From: Flavobacterium sp. MFBS3-15
Lineage (GTDB): Bacteria > Bacteroidota > Bacteroidia > Flavobacteriales > Flavobacteriaceae
Length of the DNA: 64,000 nucleotides
Assembly: GCF_026107645.2 (NCBI RefSeq)
Contig: NZ_JAPCHV010000002.1
Span: 248,001-312,000, forward strand
Direction of reading: 5' to 3'
Under the pieces are notes generated by a model. The model saw nothing but the letters and a program-made list of their open reading frames with translations. It searched no databases and had not been told where the DNA came from. The position numbers and the translations under genes were made by a program. Position 1 is the stretch's first letter; each line of letters opens with the position of its first letter. Positions 15,895 through 24,800 of the stretch are shown in pieces.

Positions 15895-16638
15895 ATGAGT
15901 TTAGTAAACAAAAATGTAGTCATAACCGGCGGTACCACAGGAATTGGTTTCGCTACCGCCAAAGCATTTATAAACGCCGGTGCCAATGTGCTCATCACAG
16001 GAAGAAGCATTGCCAACCTGCAAAAAGCCGCCGAAGAGATCAACAGCCCCAACCTGAAAACCCTCGTATCAGATACCTCCAATTCAGAAGGCATTGCCGC
16101 ACTGGAAAAAGCGGTGACAGAAAGCGGCAACAAACTGGATGTACTTTACCTGAATGCTGCCATTGCGACTTTTGGACCGATTGAGCAGGTTACTGAAGCC
16201 GACTTTGATGCGCAGTTCAACACCAATGTAAAAGGGCATTTCTTTACGTTGCAAAAGCTATTGCCACACCTGGCCGATGGCGCATCGGTAATATTCACGT
16301 CGTCTGTAGTGGCGACATCGGCGGGTATAGGCACAAGCGTATATTCAGCAACTAAAGGAGCATTGAACAAGATTGCTGAGATTGCGGCAAACGAGCTGGC
16401 CGGAAGAAAAATACGCGTGAACATCGTGAGTCCGGGCCCGATACAAACACCGGGGCTGGATTCGGTAGCTGATAGCGATGCTAAAACCAACCTGGCCGCA
16501 GCGACTGCCTTTAACCGCCTGGGTACAGCCGATGAGATTGCAAATACCGTGTTGTTCCTGGCTTCGGATGCTGCAAGCTTCATCAGTGGTGCGGACATTG
16601 CCGTTGATGGGGGCTACCTTACCTATAGCAGGAAGTAA
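15895..16638 (+). CDS. Short-chain dehydrogenase/reductase
   Basis: A 247-residue classical SDR. The nucleotide-binding motif TGGTTGIG is at residues 11-18, NAA at about 87-89, and the catalytic triad S137, Y150 and K154 (YSATK) is intact. R37 after the second beta strand suggests preference for NADP(H). The C-terminus ends with SGADIAVDGGYLTYSRK, which fits soluble cytoplasmic SDRs. It is divergently paired with the HxlR gene, a common arrangement for detoxifying reductases of carbonyls or quinones; the substrate is not deducible. A strong terminator follows its stop codon. Confidence 0.92.
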   Translation: MSLVNKNVVITGGTTGIGFATAKAFINAGANVLITGRSIANLQKAAEEINSPNLKTLVSDTSNSEGIAALEKAVTESGNKLDVLYLNAAIATFGPIEQVTEADFDAQFNTNVKGHFFTLQKLLPHLADGASVIFTSSVVATSAGIGTSVYSATKGALNKIAEIAANELAGRKIRVNIVSPGPIQTPGLDSVADSDAKTNLAAATAFNRLGTADEIANTVLFLASDAASFISGADIAVDGGYLTYSRK

Positions 16639-16656
16639 TTGCATTATAATGAAGGT

Positions 16657-16694
16657 AATAGCCGGAAGATAAAATGTCTTCCGGCTATTTTATT
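16657..16694 (+). terminator. Strong terminator after the SDR gene
   Basis: A perfect 13-bp stem (AATAGCCGGAAGA with TCTTCCGGCTATT, 7-base loop) is followed by TTTATTTG. Its T-rich tail runs into the promoter region of the first toxin-antitoxin module. Confidence 0.93.
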
Positions 16695-16699
16695 TGAAC

Positions 16700-16707
16700 T
16701 AATTTTG
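16700..16707 (+). promoter_or_regulatory. Bacteroidetes -7 box (TAATTTTG) for TA module A
   Basis: TAATTTTG fits TAnnTTTG, 25 bases before the antitoxin A start. The equivalent place before module B reads TTATTTCG, two bases off, so module B may have a weaker promoter. Confidence 0.45.
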
Positions 16708-16731
16708 TAGCTTAGTAAAAAAATATACGCC

Positions 16732-17025
16732 ATGGACATCGATAAACTGAAAGAAAAGATCATACGCCGCATTGAGGAAACGGATGATTTGGGAATGCTG
16801 CTTGACATTCAGGATATTATTAATAATCAATCTGCCGCCGCTGAGCCCGCTGTCGCGTATGGGATAGAATCCGATGAGGACATTGCAGCTTATACGGTAG
16901 ACGGCAAGCCAATGACACGGGCGGAATACATGGCAGATATTGAGGCTGCCGAAAAAGAATTTGAAGAGGGAGATTTTTACACGACCGATGAAGTTAAAAA
17001 AATTGTAGCCTCTTGGAAAAAGTAA
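16732..17025 (+). CDS. Antitoxin of TA module A
   Basis: This 97-residue acidic, helical protein precedes a ParE/RelE-type toxin and overlaps it by 13 bases, the classic layout of an antitoxin followed by its toxin. Its first 65 residues or so (from MDIDKLKEKIIRRIEETDDL to GKPMTR) are almost identical to the antitoxin of module B, with only six base differences in about 188. The tails then diverge completely: here AEYMADIEAAEKEFEEGDF leading to VKKIVASWKK. The head probably dimerises and binds DNA, the tail probably wraps the toxin. Assignment as antitoxin rests on context. Confidence 0.78.
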   Translation: MDIDKLKEKIIRRIEETDDLGMLLDIQDIINNQSAAAEPAVAYGIESDEDIAAYTVDGKPMTRAEYMADIEAAEKEFEEGDFYTTDEVKKIVASWKK

Positions 17026-17300
17026 ACTGGTCAAAACGGTCGGTCAATTCACTTAACAAAATTTGGAGGTTTTATGCTGAAAAAGCGGGGGTGGTTGTTG
17101 CCGACAAGATCGTTTTGGAAATCATTTCAGAAGCTGAAAGCATCATTTTCGCTTCGCAATATCAAAATGAAGAATTTTTAAACAACGGACAGCGACGGGC
17201 AATCGTACGGCATTTCAAAGTGATCTATACATTCACTGGTGATGTTTTCAGGATTTACAACATTTTCGATTCCCGCCAAAATCCTAAGAAACTAAAGTAG
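17013..17300 (+). CDS. ParE/RelE-family toxin of module A
   Basis: A 95-residue protein of the RelE/ParE fold. It begins MEKVNWSKRSVNSLNKIWRF, with a helical hairpin and then the strand-rich end RRAIVRHFKVIYTFTGDVF followed by RIYNIFDSRQNP. The last motif (vFD.RQNP) is typical of ParE-type toxins, which inhibit gyrase, though RelE-type relatives cleave mRNA on ribosomes; sequence alone does not decide. The start overlaps the antitoxin end, giving coupled translation. It differs strongly from the toxin of module B, although both end in QNPKKL. Confidence 0.85.
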   Translation: MEKVNWSKRSVNSLNKIWRFYAEKAGVVVADKIVLEIISEAESIIFASQYQNEEFLNNGQRRAIVRHFKVIYTFTGDVFRIYNIFDSRQNPKKLK

Positions 17301-17335
17301 GATCTTATTTCGTAACTTAGTAAAAAATATACGCC

Positions 17336-17644
17336 ATGGACATCGATAAACTGAAAGAAAAGATTATACGCCGCATTGAGGAAACGGATGATCTGGGAAT
17401 GCTGCTTGACATTCAGGATATTATTAATAATCAATCTGCCGCCGCTGAGCCCGCTGTTACGTATGGGATAGAATCCGATGAGGACATTGTAGCTTATACT
17501 GTAGACGGCAAGCCAATGACAAGGAAAGAATATGTAGCGGATATTGAGGGAATAATCAATAGCAATGAAAAAACAATACCGCATAGCGAAGTTAAAGCAA
17601 GAATGGATAAATGGGTACAAGACCGGTTGAATGGCATCCTGTAG
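17336..17644 (+). CDS. Antitoxin of TA module B
   Basis: A 102-residue protein whose head is nearly identical to that of antitoxin A up to about residue 65, including the upstream bases AAATATACGCCATGGAC. From RKEYVADIEGI onward it differs entirely, ending HSEVKARMDKWVQDRLNGIL. It overlaps the following toxin gene by 34 bases. The pattern is a segmental duplication of the antitoxin head joined to a different tail and toxin. Its promoter box differs from that of module A at two positions, so it might depend on read-through from module A. Confidence 0.8.
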   Translation: MDIDKLKEKIIRRIEETDDLGMLLDIQDIINNQSAAAEPAVTYGIESDEDIVAYTVDGKPMTRKEYVADIEGIINSNEKTIPHSEVKARMDKWVQDRLNGIL

Positions 17645-17910
17645 CCATCAAAAGCTTAGAGGATATTTTCCTGTTTATTTTCGAAGAGAGTCCCCAAAAC
17701 GCCGCTATGGTATATCAACAGCTTTTGGAACTGGCCGAAACAGCTAATCTGTTTTCAGAAAAATATCCCTTGGAAAAGAGTTATTTTAATCCTTCGGTAC
17801 GATTTATCCCAAAATGGAATTACAAAATCGTTTATCAAATACTCGAAGATAAAATACTGATCCTGAAAGTATTTCCGACACACCAAAACCCAAAAAAACT
17901 TTCCCGCTGA
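17611..17910 (+). CDS. ParE/RelE-family toxin of module B
   Basis: A 99-residue RelE/ParE-fold protein beginning MGTRPVEWHPVAIKSLEDIF, with a helical region (YQQLLELAETANLFSEKYPL) and a beta-rich end (FIPKWNYKIVYQILEDKILI). It closes with VFPTHQNPKKLSR, which resembles the H-QNP ending of YoeB/RelE-like ribonucleases and ParE toxins. It overlaps the antitoxin B gene by 34 bases. Compared with toxin A only the general fold and the QNPKKL end are shared, so the two modules are probably not cross-neutralised. Family is clear, target unknown. Confidence 0.83.
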   Translation: MGTRPVEWHPVAIKSLEDIFLFIFEESPQNAAMVYQQLLELAETANLFSEKYPLEKSYFNPSVRFIPKWNYKIVYQILEDKILILKVFPTHQNPKKLSR

Positions 17911-18017
17911 TCGGAAAAGATTATTGTTGTATTTAAATATCCTTTATCAACACACCCTGCTCACAATTTTAACTTTTAGTACTCTACCAATTAGTAGCAT
18001 ATTGATTTTTACCGTAT

Positions 18018-18221
18018 TTATTCCGAACGCGAAGATTTGCAGAACGCCTGCCATCTTTTTGCTATCAGAAAGGTGTTTACGATAAGGAGTATCCATAGTA
18101 AAATGTACCGTTTTTGGAAAGGGTTTTCCTGAAAAAGGTCTGTCATTACAAGAATCAGTAAAACAGTTCCAATGCAATAAGCAATTGTGATCCCGTAAAG
18201 GAACTTTTTAGTGAATTTCAT
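18018..18221 (-). CDS. Small two-helix membrane protein (hypothetical)
   Basis: This 67-residue frame has a positive start (MKFTKKFLYG) and two hydrophobic segments (about residues 8-27 and 40-56) separated by a short polar loop (MTDLFQENPFQKR). The tail is KRWQAFCKSSRSE. That topology, with positive charges at both ends, is what a small inner-membrane hairpin protein would show. I recognise no family. It lies 66 bases upstream of nothing in particular: the cvfB gene that follows on the same strand begins at 19121, so it is downstream of cvfB. Real but modest support. Confidence 0.5.
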   Translation of the reverse strand: MKFTKKFLYGITIAYCIGTVLLILVMTDLFQENPFQKRYILLWILLIVNTFLIAKRWQAFCKSSRSE

Positions 18222-18287
18222 ATTATTGTGTATTAACCAATTTTCAAGGGGGAATCCGGCCTGCTCTGCAACCTTTTCAACTCCAAA

Positions 18288-19121
18288 CTATTCCTTGACC
18301 AAATAAATACCGTCTTCTTTTATTTCGATAAGCTTTTGCTTGTAGAGCGCGCCGATGGCTTTCTTAAAGCTTTTCTTGCTCATCTTCAGCACGGTCTTGA
18401 TGTCTTCCGGGTGGCTGTCGTCATTGAGGCGCAGGAACCCCCGGCTGGCACGCAGCTCGTCAAGCACCGTTTCGGCATCCGGCTCAATGGCAGCAGCTCC
18501 CTGCTGGCGAAGCGTAACATCGATCTTATTGTCAGGGCGTATGGTTTTGATGTAGCCTGTGATCCTGTCGCCGGTGCGAAGGTCGTCATATACCTCGTTC
18601 TTATATACCAGTCCCTTGTACAGCTCGTTGATGATCACATTGATTCCTTTTTCGGTAATGTGCGATACGATCAGGTTCACCTCGTCGCCTTCGGCAACGG
18701 TAAGTTCGCTGTTGTCCAAAAACTGGTTGATCTTGCTGGTGGCTGCAAGCCGTTGCGTTTCATGGTCAATGTACATGAATACAAGGTAGCGCTTGCCTTT
18801 TTCCATCGGCCTTGCCTGCTCACGGAAAGGCACGAAGAGGTCCTTCTCCAACCCCCAATCCAGGAAAGCACCGAACTTGTTTACATAGTTTACACGAAGC
18901 AATGCAAACTCATTCAGCAATATGTAGGGTTCCAGCGTGGTAGCCACTTTGCGTTCCTCATGGTCGAGGTAAACGAACACGATAAGCTCCTGCCCTACCT
19001 CAAATTCTTTGGGTACATATTTATTGGGCAGCAGTATGTCTTCCGTGCCATCGGTCAGGTAAAGGCCTACTTTGGTATCGCGCGCTATCTTCAGCGTATT
19101 GTATTTTCCTATCTGGATCAT
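18288..19121 (-). CDS. cvfB: CvfB/YitL-type S1 RNA-binding protein
   Basis: A 277-residue protein of the CvfB family: three S1-like beta barrels (about 1-65, 70-140, 150-215) and a C-terminal winged helix (about 220-277, including EDIKTVLKMSKKSFKKAIGALYK). Motifs VGLYLTDGTEDILLPNKYVP, LLRVNYVNKFGAFLDWGL and HETQRLAATSKINQFL are those of the family. CvfB proteins bind RNA in the cytoplasm and affect virulence gene expression in Staphylococcus; the role in flavobacteria is not established. It follows menD on the same strand after a 51-base gap and may share its transcript. Confidence 0.92.
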   Translation of the reverse strand: MIQIGKYNTLKIARDTKVGLYLTDGTEDILLPNKYVPKEFEVGQELIVFVYLDHEERKVATTLEPYILLNEFALLRVNYVNKFGAFLDWGLEKDLFVPFREQARPMEKGKRYLVFMYIDHETQRLAATSKINQFLDNSELTVAEGDEVNLIVSHITEKGINVIINELYKGLVYKNEVYDDLRTGDRITGYIKTIRPDNKIDVTLRQQGAAAIEPDAETVLDELRASRGFLRLNDDSHPEDIKTVLKMSKKSFKKAIGALYKQKLIEIKEDGIYLVKE

Positions 19122-19172
19122 GGTTGTAATTTGAAGGTGTAAAGGTACGAAGAAACTATCAGGATTGATTAA

Positions 19173-20828
19173 CTAAACCAACTCCCTAAAATACCCCAGC
19201 AACACCCCGTCATTCTCCCGCATAGGCGTAAAGACTTCCAATATCTTGGGTTGCCCTGATCTTTCCATGAAGGATGGTAGGGCATCTTTCAGGCTTTCTT
19301 CGTCTGATGCCGACTGGTATCCAAACCCATACATTTTTGCCAGATGCTCTGCCGTAAGGTGGTGTGCCGTTTCAAAATAGGTGTTGAATACTGCATTCTC
19401 CGAATGGCCGGGCAATATCCTGAAGATACCTCCCCCGCCGTTATTGATAACAATGATCTTAAAATCCTTCGGAATGTAGTTGTTCCATAATGCGTTGCTG
19501 TCGTATAAAAAGCTCACGTCGCCGGTGATCAGTACGGTTTCTTTTCCGCTGCCTAATGCCGCGCCCACAGCTGTCGACGTACTGCCATCTATCCCGCTCG
19601 TGCCACGATTACAGAATACTTCAACATCGCCACGCATTTCAAACAGCTGTGCGTACCGAATTGACGCGCTGTTGCTTATCTGCAGTTGCGAATTTTGTGG
19701 CAATGCAGGCAATATCGTGTCGAACGCCTTCAGGTCGGAGAACGGTACTTTCGCCAAATAAGCATCGTGCTTTACTTTACGAAAGGCCTTTAATTCCTGC
19801 GCTTTTTGATTGTAATCGCTTTCAATTGGCTGTGTTTTCGGTAGTAAATCATTAAGGAATACATTGGCATCAGCCACAAAATGCTTTGTCAGCGCGCCAA
19901 AAGTATCATACGCCCTGAAGGTATCGATGTGCCAGTGCTCTGCGGGAGCGTATTTGCGGAGCCAGGCCTTCACGCGTTTCGACACCACCATGCCCCCAAA
20001 TGTCAGGAGTATGTCCGGTCGCCACGCCTCAAAATCGTCGTGGGTAAACGGTGTTATTATCGTATCAATGCTGCCTAAAAACTTTTCATGGTGTAGGTTG
20101 GCCGGGGTTTCGGTCATCACAACTACCGACGGGTCGTTCGCCAATTGCTCAATGATAGCCCTGTCAATCGTATTGGGGTCATTCACGCCTACCAATACCA
20201 GTTTCTTTTTAGCAGCATTCCATTTCCCGATGAAAGGTGCCAAATCTTCCTGTACAGGCAGTTCCTCAGCGGCTTCGGTTACGTTTGGCGTAACCGAAAG
20301 TTCGTTCACCGTTTCATACAACGGCTCTTCAAACGGCGCGTTGATGTGTACGGGGCCTTTTTGCGATACAGCCGTGTTGATGGCCTCGTTAATTAACCTG
20401 TCATTTTCCTGTGACGCTTGCTCGAGCAGGTTGGCATTGTAAAGTATGTGGTTGGCATACACATTTTCCTGGCGTATGGTCTGGCCGTCGCCGATGTCAA
20501 TCTTGTCGTGCGGCCTGTCGGCAGAAATGACCACCAGCGGTATCTGGCTGTAAAATGCTTCGGCGACTGCCGGGTAATAATTCAGCAATGCCGATCCCGA
20601 CGTACATACTACCGCCACCGGCTTTTTGATCTGCTGTGCAATGCCCATGGCAAAAAATGCGGCGCATCGTTCGTCGGCAATGCTGTAGCAGGTAAAGCCG
20701 GGATGGTTGGCAAAGCCAATGGTTAGCGGTGCGTTGCGCGAACCGGGAGAGATAACGATATGGCCGACTCCTTTAGCAAGGCATATTTCGATAATACTTT
20801 GAGCCAAAGGTATTTTAGGGTAGGTCAT
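19173..20828 (-). CDS. menD: 2-succinyl-5-enolpyruvyl-6-hydroxy-3-cyclohexene-1-carboxylate synthase (MenD)
   Basis: A 551-residue thiamine-diphosphate enzyme that condenses isochorismate with 2-oxoglutarate, the first committed step of menaquinone synthesis. The N-terminal domain holds VISPGSRNAPLTI and the cofactor-activating glutamate E53 (ADERCAAFF), followed by the CTSGSALLNYYPAVAEA and SADRPHD motifs. The C-terminal domain carries GDVSFLYDSNALW and VINNGGGGIFRILPG, the diphosphate and Mg2+ binding parts. Its first codon directly abuts the stop of the 99-residue membrane protein gene, so they are co-translated. A menF gene is not visible upstream. Confidence 0.95.
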   Translation of the reverse strand: MTYPKIPLAQSIIEICLAKGVGHIVISPGSRNAPLTIGFANHPGFTCYSIADERCAAFFAMGIAQQIKKPVAVVCTSGSALLNYYPAVAEAFYSQIPLVVISADRPHDKIDIGDGQTIRQENVYANHILYNANLLEQASQENDRLINEAINTAVSQKGPVHINAPFEEPLYETVNELSVTPNVTEAAEELPVQEDLAPFIGKWNAAKKKLVLVGVNDPNTIDRAIIEQLANDPSVVVMTETPANLHHEKFLGSIDTIITPFTHDDFEAWRPDILLTFGGMVVSKRVKAWLRKYAPAEHWHIDTFRAYDTFGALTKHFVADANVFLNDLLPKTQPIESDYNQKAQELKAFRKVKHDAYLAKVPFSDLKAFDTILPALPQNSQLQISNSASIRYAQLFEMRGDVEVFCNRGTSGIDGSTSTAVGAALGSGKETVLITGDVSFLYDSNALWNNYIPKDFKIIVINNGGGGIFRILPGHSENAVFNTYFETAHHLTAEHLAKMYGFGYQSASDEESLKDALPSFMERSGQPKILEVFTPMRENDGVLLGYFRELV

Positions 20829-21128
20829 TTAATTGATTACGTTAAATGCAATGAGCATTGTAGTTACAAACAGGGAGATGAGGCCGGTAAGGAAAACCAC
20901 ATCGGCTACCTTCTCATACTTCGGTGTTGCCTCCCGGCTGCTGCGCATGGAAAGATACGATAAGATACTGCTGGCCATGAACATGATGATAGCCCCGGCA
21001 GTAAACTCATCGATAAGGGAAGCCTCCCTCGAGTTGGTTACGTGCATAGACGTAAGCACCACGAAGCAAAGCCCCAGCAGCGTAGAGGATGCCGTGAGGA
21101 TGTGGGGAAAATTGTTATTCCCGCCCAT
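20829..21128 (-). CDS. Three-helix membrane protein immediately upstream of menD
   Basis: A 99-residue protein with three hydrophobic segments (about residues 8-27, 43-61, 77-97) and polar loops containing SMRSSREATPKYEKVAD. The stop codon (20829-20831) directly abuts the menD start codon (20826-20828), and its start is just 3 bases downstream of the stop of the glutathione peroxidase gene, giving a tight three-gene run. I do not recognise the family. It could be a membrane anchor for menaquinone synthesis or an unrelated passenger; only the arrangement supports the former. Confidence 0.78.
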   Translation of the reverse strand: MGGNNNFPHILTASSTLLGLCFVVLTSMHVTNSREASLIDEFTAGAIIMFMASSILSYLSMRSSREATPKYEKVADVVFLTGLISLFVTTMLIAFNVIN

Positions 21129-21131
21129 TGG

Positions 21132-21719
21132 TTAGGCTTTGATCCAGTCCACCACCTGCGGGTCGGTAGGCAGTGTTTGCGGGCCGATCACTTTTTCAAG
21201 CTCACCCTTTTCGTTGATAAGGTATTTCTGGAAGTTCCATTCCACCTCGCTATCCTGAAGTCCGTTCTTGCTTTTCTCGGTCAGGAAATGGTAGATTGGC
21301 GCCATGTCTGCACCTTTTACCGAGATCTTTTCCATCATCGGGAAGGTTACGCCATAGTTCATCTGGCAAAACTCCGCAATCTCCTGGTTCGTGCCCGGCT
21401 CCTGCGAAGCAAAGTTATTGGCAGGGAATCCCACAATCACCAGTCCTTTGTCCTTATATTCTTTATACAGTGCCTCAAGGTCTTTGTATTGCGGTGTAAG
21501 CCCGCATTTGGATGCCGTGTTCACGATAAGTATTTTCTTGCCTTTAAGGGTCGAAAAATCAAATTCCTTGCCGTCAAGGGTGGTCACTTTATACTGGTAA
21601 ATGGTTTCTTTTGCCATAGGTTTTGTTTTTTCGGTTGCTTTGGCGGCTTTGGTCTGCGCCTGGTTCTGGCAGCTGAACAGCAGCAGCATCCCGCAGGCCA
21701 GCATTGCTATTTTTTTCAT
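21132..21719 (-). CDS. Glutathione peroxidase family protein, lipoprotein, thioredoxin-type
   Basis: A 195-residue peroxidase with a lipoprotein signal (MKKIAMLACGMLLLFSC-QN), so it is anchored in the envelope. The peroxidatic cysteine is C72 in NTASKCGLTPQY, with the tetrad partners Q106 (ASQEPG) and W151-N152 (VEWNFQKY). The other usual cysteine in the FPxN loop is alanine, while C118 (AEFCQMNYGVTFP) fits the resolving cysteine of thioredoxin-dependent GPx-like enzymes. I therefore expect reduction of peroxides with thioredoxin-like donors rather than glutathione. It leads the run GPx - small membrane protein - menD. Confidence 0.92.
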   Translation of the reverse strand: MKKIAMLACGMLLLFSCQNQAQTKAAKATEKTKPMAKETIYQYKVTTLDGKEFDFSTLKGKKILIVNTASKCGLTPQYKDLEALYKEYKDKGLVIVGFPANNFASQEPGTNQEIAEFCQMNYGVTFPMMEKISVKGADMAPIYHFLTEKSKNGLQDSEVEWNFQKYLINEKGELEKVIGPQTLPTDPQVVDWIKA

Positions 21720-21760
21720 GGATTATTTTTATATAAAATTACGATAAAAGTAAGAACTAT

Positions 21761-21879
21761 CGCAAAGATTCGCAAAGGAAGCACAAAGTTACACAGAGAA
21801 ATTTTTAGAACGGTTCTATGCGCTCTCAACAACAATTTAACTTTGCGGATCTTTGTGCCTTCTTTGTGCATCTTTGCGA
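21761..21879. repeat. Foldback of CGCAAAGA / TCTTTGCG words
   Basis: CGCAAAGATTCGCAAAGGAA followed by GCACAAAG faces CTTTGTGCCTTCTTTGTGCA and TCTTTGCG across about 60 bases, between ccsBA and the GPx gene. A single arm with the same words sits at about 27727-27764 before the DUF2520 gene. Confidence 0.7.
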
Positions 21880-21891
21880 AATAGCCCGCAA

Positions 21892-24800
21892 CTACTTCCT
21901 CAAATGCCTCCTGAACTGGACATATGCCAAGCCTCCGAGGATAAACACGCCCAGCGCCATCCAGAAGAAGTACATTGGGGTCCTCACCTCCCCGCTCGCA
22001 TACGAGTGCAGCCCGGTAAGGTAAAAGTTTACGCCAAAGTAGGTCATTAATATCGATGCAAATGCCAATACGCTGAAGAAGTTATATGTCCAGCGGCTGC
22101 GCAATGCAGGTACGAAACGCATGTGTATCACGAAGGCATATACCATGATGCTCACCAATGCCCAGGTCTCTTTAGGGTCCCAGCCCCAGTAGCGGCCCCA
22201 GCTCTCGTTGGCCCACTGCCCTCCAAGGAAGTTGCCTATGGTAAGCATTACGAGGCCTACGGTAAGCGCCATTTCGTTGATATAGGTGATCTCTTTGATG
22301 TTCAGGTCCATTTTTTCCTTGTTTTCCTTGTTGGTAAACACCATTAGCAGCATGGCTACGATGCCCAGCATAAAGGCAAGGGTAAACGGCCCGTAGCAGG
22401 CCACGATAACGGCTACGTGTATCATCAGCCAGTACGAGTTGAGTACCGGTACGAGATTCCCGATTTCCGGGTCAGTCCAGCTTTGATGGGCTACCCACAA
22501 TATTATGGATGCCACGAATGCCGCCGACGCAACCGTAAGCTCCGACCGGTGGTTTTCAGACAGGCCAAAAAATGCCCTCAATACGGCCTTTATTTTGAAT
22601 ACCGGCTGGTAGCTGAACGCACTCAGCAGGAACCCGAACAATACCGTAGCCCATCCTACGTAGATAACCGACTCATAAGCATTGCTCCACGGTGCATGGC
22701 CCGATACGTACCAGCGTGCGATGAGGCCGAGCGTATGGAGAACCAACAAAAACATAACGATGCCATAGAAAACATTAACTGTGATACGCAGCCATTTCCA
22801 GTTCCTGAATATTTTAAGTATCACAAAGATCATCATCAGCACCCCCGCAAGCATGTAATACGTGTACAATTTCTTGAATATATCGTATTTGTTGTACAGT
22901 ATTTCCGCTTTTACCTTGTCATCAGAAGGCATGACATCTTTCCCGTACTTGTGCTGCATCTTGTTCAGTCCTTCCAGGATGCTGTCGGAAAGCTTGTAAT
23001 CACCTGTTGTTACCGCCTGGCCCAGGCTTTGCAGGTAAAAGGGTATGATATTTTTAATGGTGTCAAGGCCTTTAATGCTTTCTTCGTTAGCCTCGCGGTA
23101 GTTAACCCAACGGTTTCCTTTGTCGCCCGGCACGGGTATCACCCGGAATACCTCGCCGGAAATGGCCCAGTTGAGCAATGTGAGCCTCTTATCGATATCA
23201 AGGAAATCCTGCTGGAATTTATTGGGTACCTTTTCCCTGTTGGCTTCGGCCAATATTCCGGTCAGCTTGTAACTTTGTGTTTTAGGATCAACAAAGTCGG
23301 CCAAAGCGGCATATTTTGCATTTTTCGGAAGGCCAAGCACCGTGCGTATACTGTCATTGCCTCTTTGGAGGTGCAATATCGGGACATTGTACCAAATCCT
23401 GTCCATAAGCGCCATCGAAAGCAGCACCTGTTCGGCGTTCATGCCGTTGTAGGTATCGCTCTTGCTCACCTTGCGCAGCAGTTCTGACGCAAAGGTGTTC
23501 GCCGGCTTCATCCTTCCGTTGTCCTGTATCACGAGACGGCCGAATTTAGCCGCGTGTTCCTCGCTTACCTTATACTTGTCAAGCAGCGAGTCGATCTGCT
23601 TCTGGCTCATGCGCTCATGGATGTGGCCCTCCTGTGCGAATGCGCCAATACTTATGAACAATGCAATAACCGTTACCAGCTTTGCTTTCTTCGCTTTTAC
23701 CTTATCCAGTTTTTTCTTCAGGTCGCCAAAGCGGGTATTCTTGTCGAACAGTATCGCCATCAGGCCAATGTATAAAAAGAAATACCCTATGTAGGATATC
23801 CACGTTCCCCAGAAATCGTGGCTTACCGATAGCACCGTGCCCTTTTCGTCCGCATCGTACGAAGCCTGGAAAAAGCGGTAGCCTTTATGGTCGAGTACGT
23901 GGTTCATGTAAATGTGGTAATCAAAATTATCTTCTTTTTCAGGGCCGGAAAGGGTCACCTTGCTTTCAAACGACTTATAAGTCGTTTCAGACCCTGGCTG
24001 CTTCTCGGCAATGAAGTCATTCAGCTTAACATTGAACGGCAGTTCATACACCTTACTGCCATAAAGCAGCGTATACTCAAGGTTGCCCTGCTTGAAGGAT
24101 ACCGGTGTGCCTATCCTTTTCATGCCGCCCAAAAGCGTTACATCACGCTCCTGCCCTTCCGACTTCACGGTAACCGTAAGCGCTGATTGTTCTTTGGTCT
24201 TAAAGTCATTATCAGAAACATAGTCCCTCCTGGCTTTCAGCGATGTCTCCGGGAATACGAACATGGCGCCCCCTACCGTGTACAGCGAGCGCAGCATCAG
24301 CGGCTGTGCGGTGTCTTTGGCAACCTGTCCCTTCATTTGGTCCGCCATGCGCATGAAGCTGCCATCAAACGGTGTTTTTATAGTGTAGCCGTCACCCTGT
24401 TTGGTAATGTTGATGGCGCCCTCAGTAGGCGCATTAAAGGCAAACAGGATGTTGTGGATGTTCTGCACCTCACCTGCCTTGAGGTAATGCTCGTGGCGGG
24501 TGCCTCCACCGGCTTCCACCAGCTTCAGGTACTCATCGCCTTTCGGGTCGGCCACCAGCGTGTCCTTCGCCCCTATCTTGTAATCTTTATAATTTACTTC
24601 AAAAGGTATCTTGTTGAAATCGCCTTTGATGGTGAAGTCATTGGAATTCATAAATTCTGCGGCACTGAAAAGCAACGGCTCTTCAAAAGTACGGCGCTGC
24701 ATGGAGCCCTGGTATTCGCCGTCTACCCAAATGGTAAGGTAGGCTTTGTCGGAGTAGAATTGTTTTTCGGTTGCGCCTTCGCGGATGTTCATTACGCCCT

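Noticed and set aside
17947..18177. 76-residue minus-strand frame overlapping the small membrane protein gene
   Set aside because: The alternative frame at 18018-18221 has a coherent two-helix topology; this one does not.
22417..23487. 356-residue plus-strand frame inside ccsBA
   Set aside because: It is opposite to the ResB-CcsA fusion; composition is basic and aromatic as expected of an antisense reading of a membrane protein.
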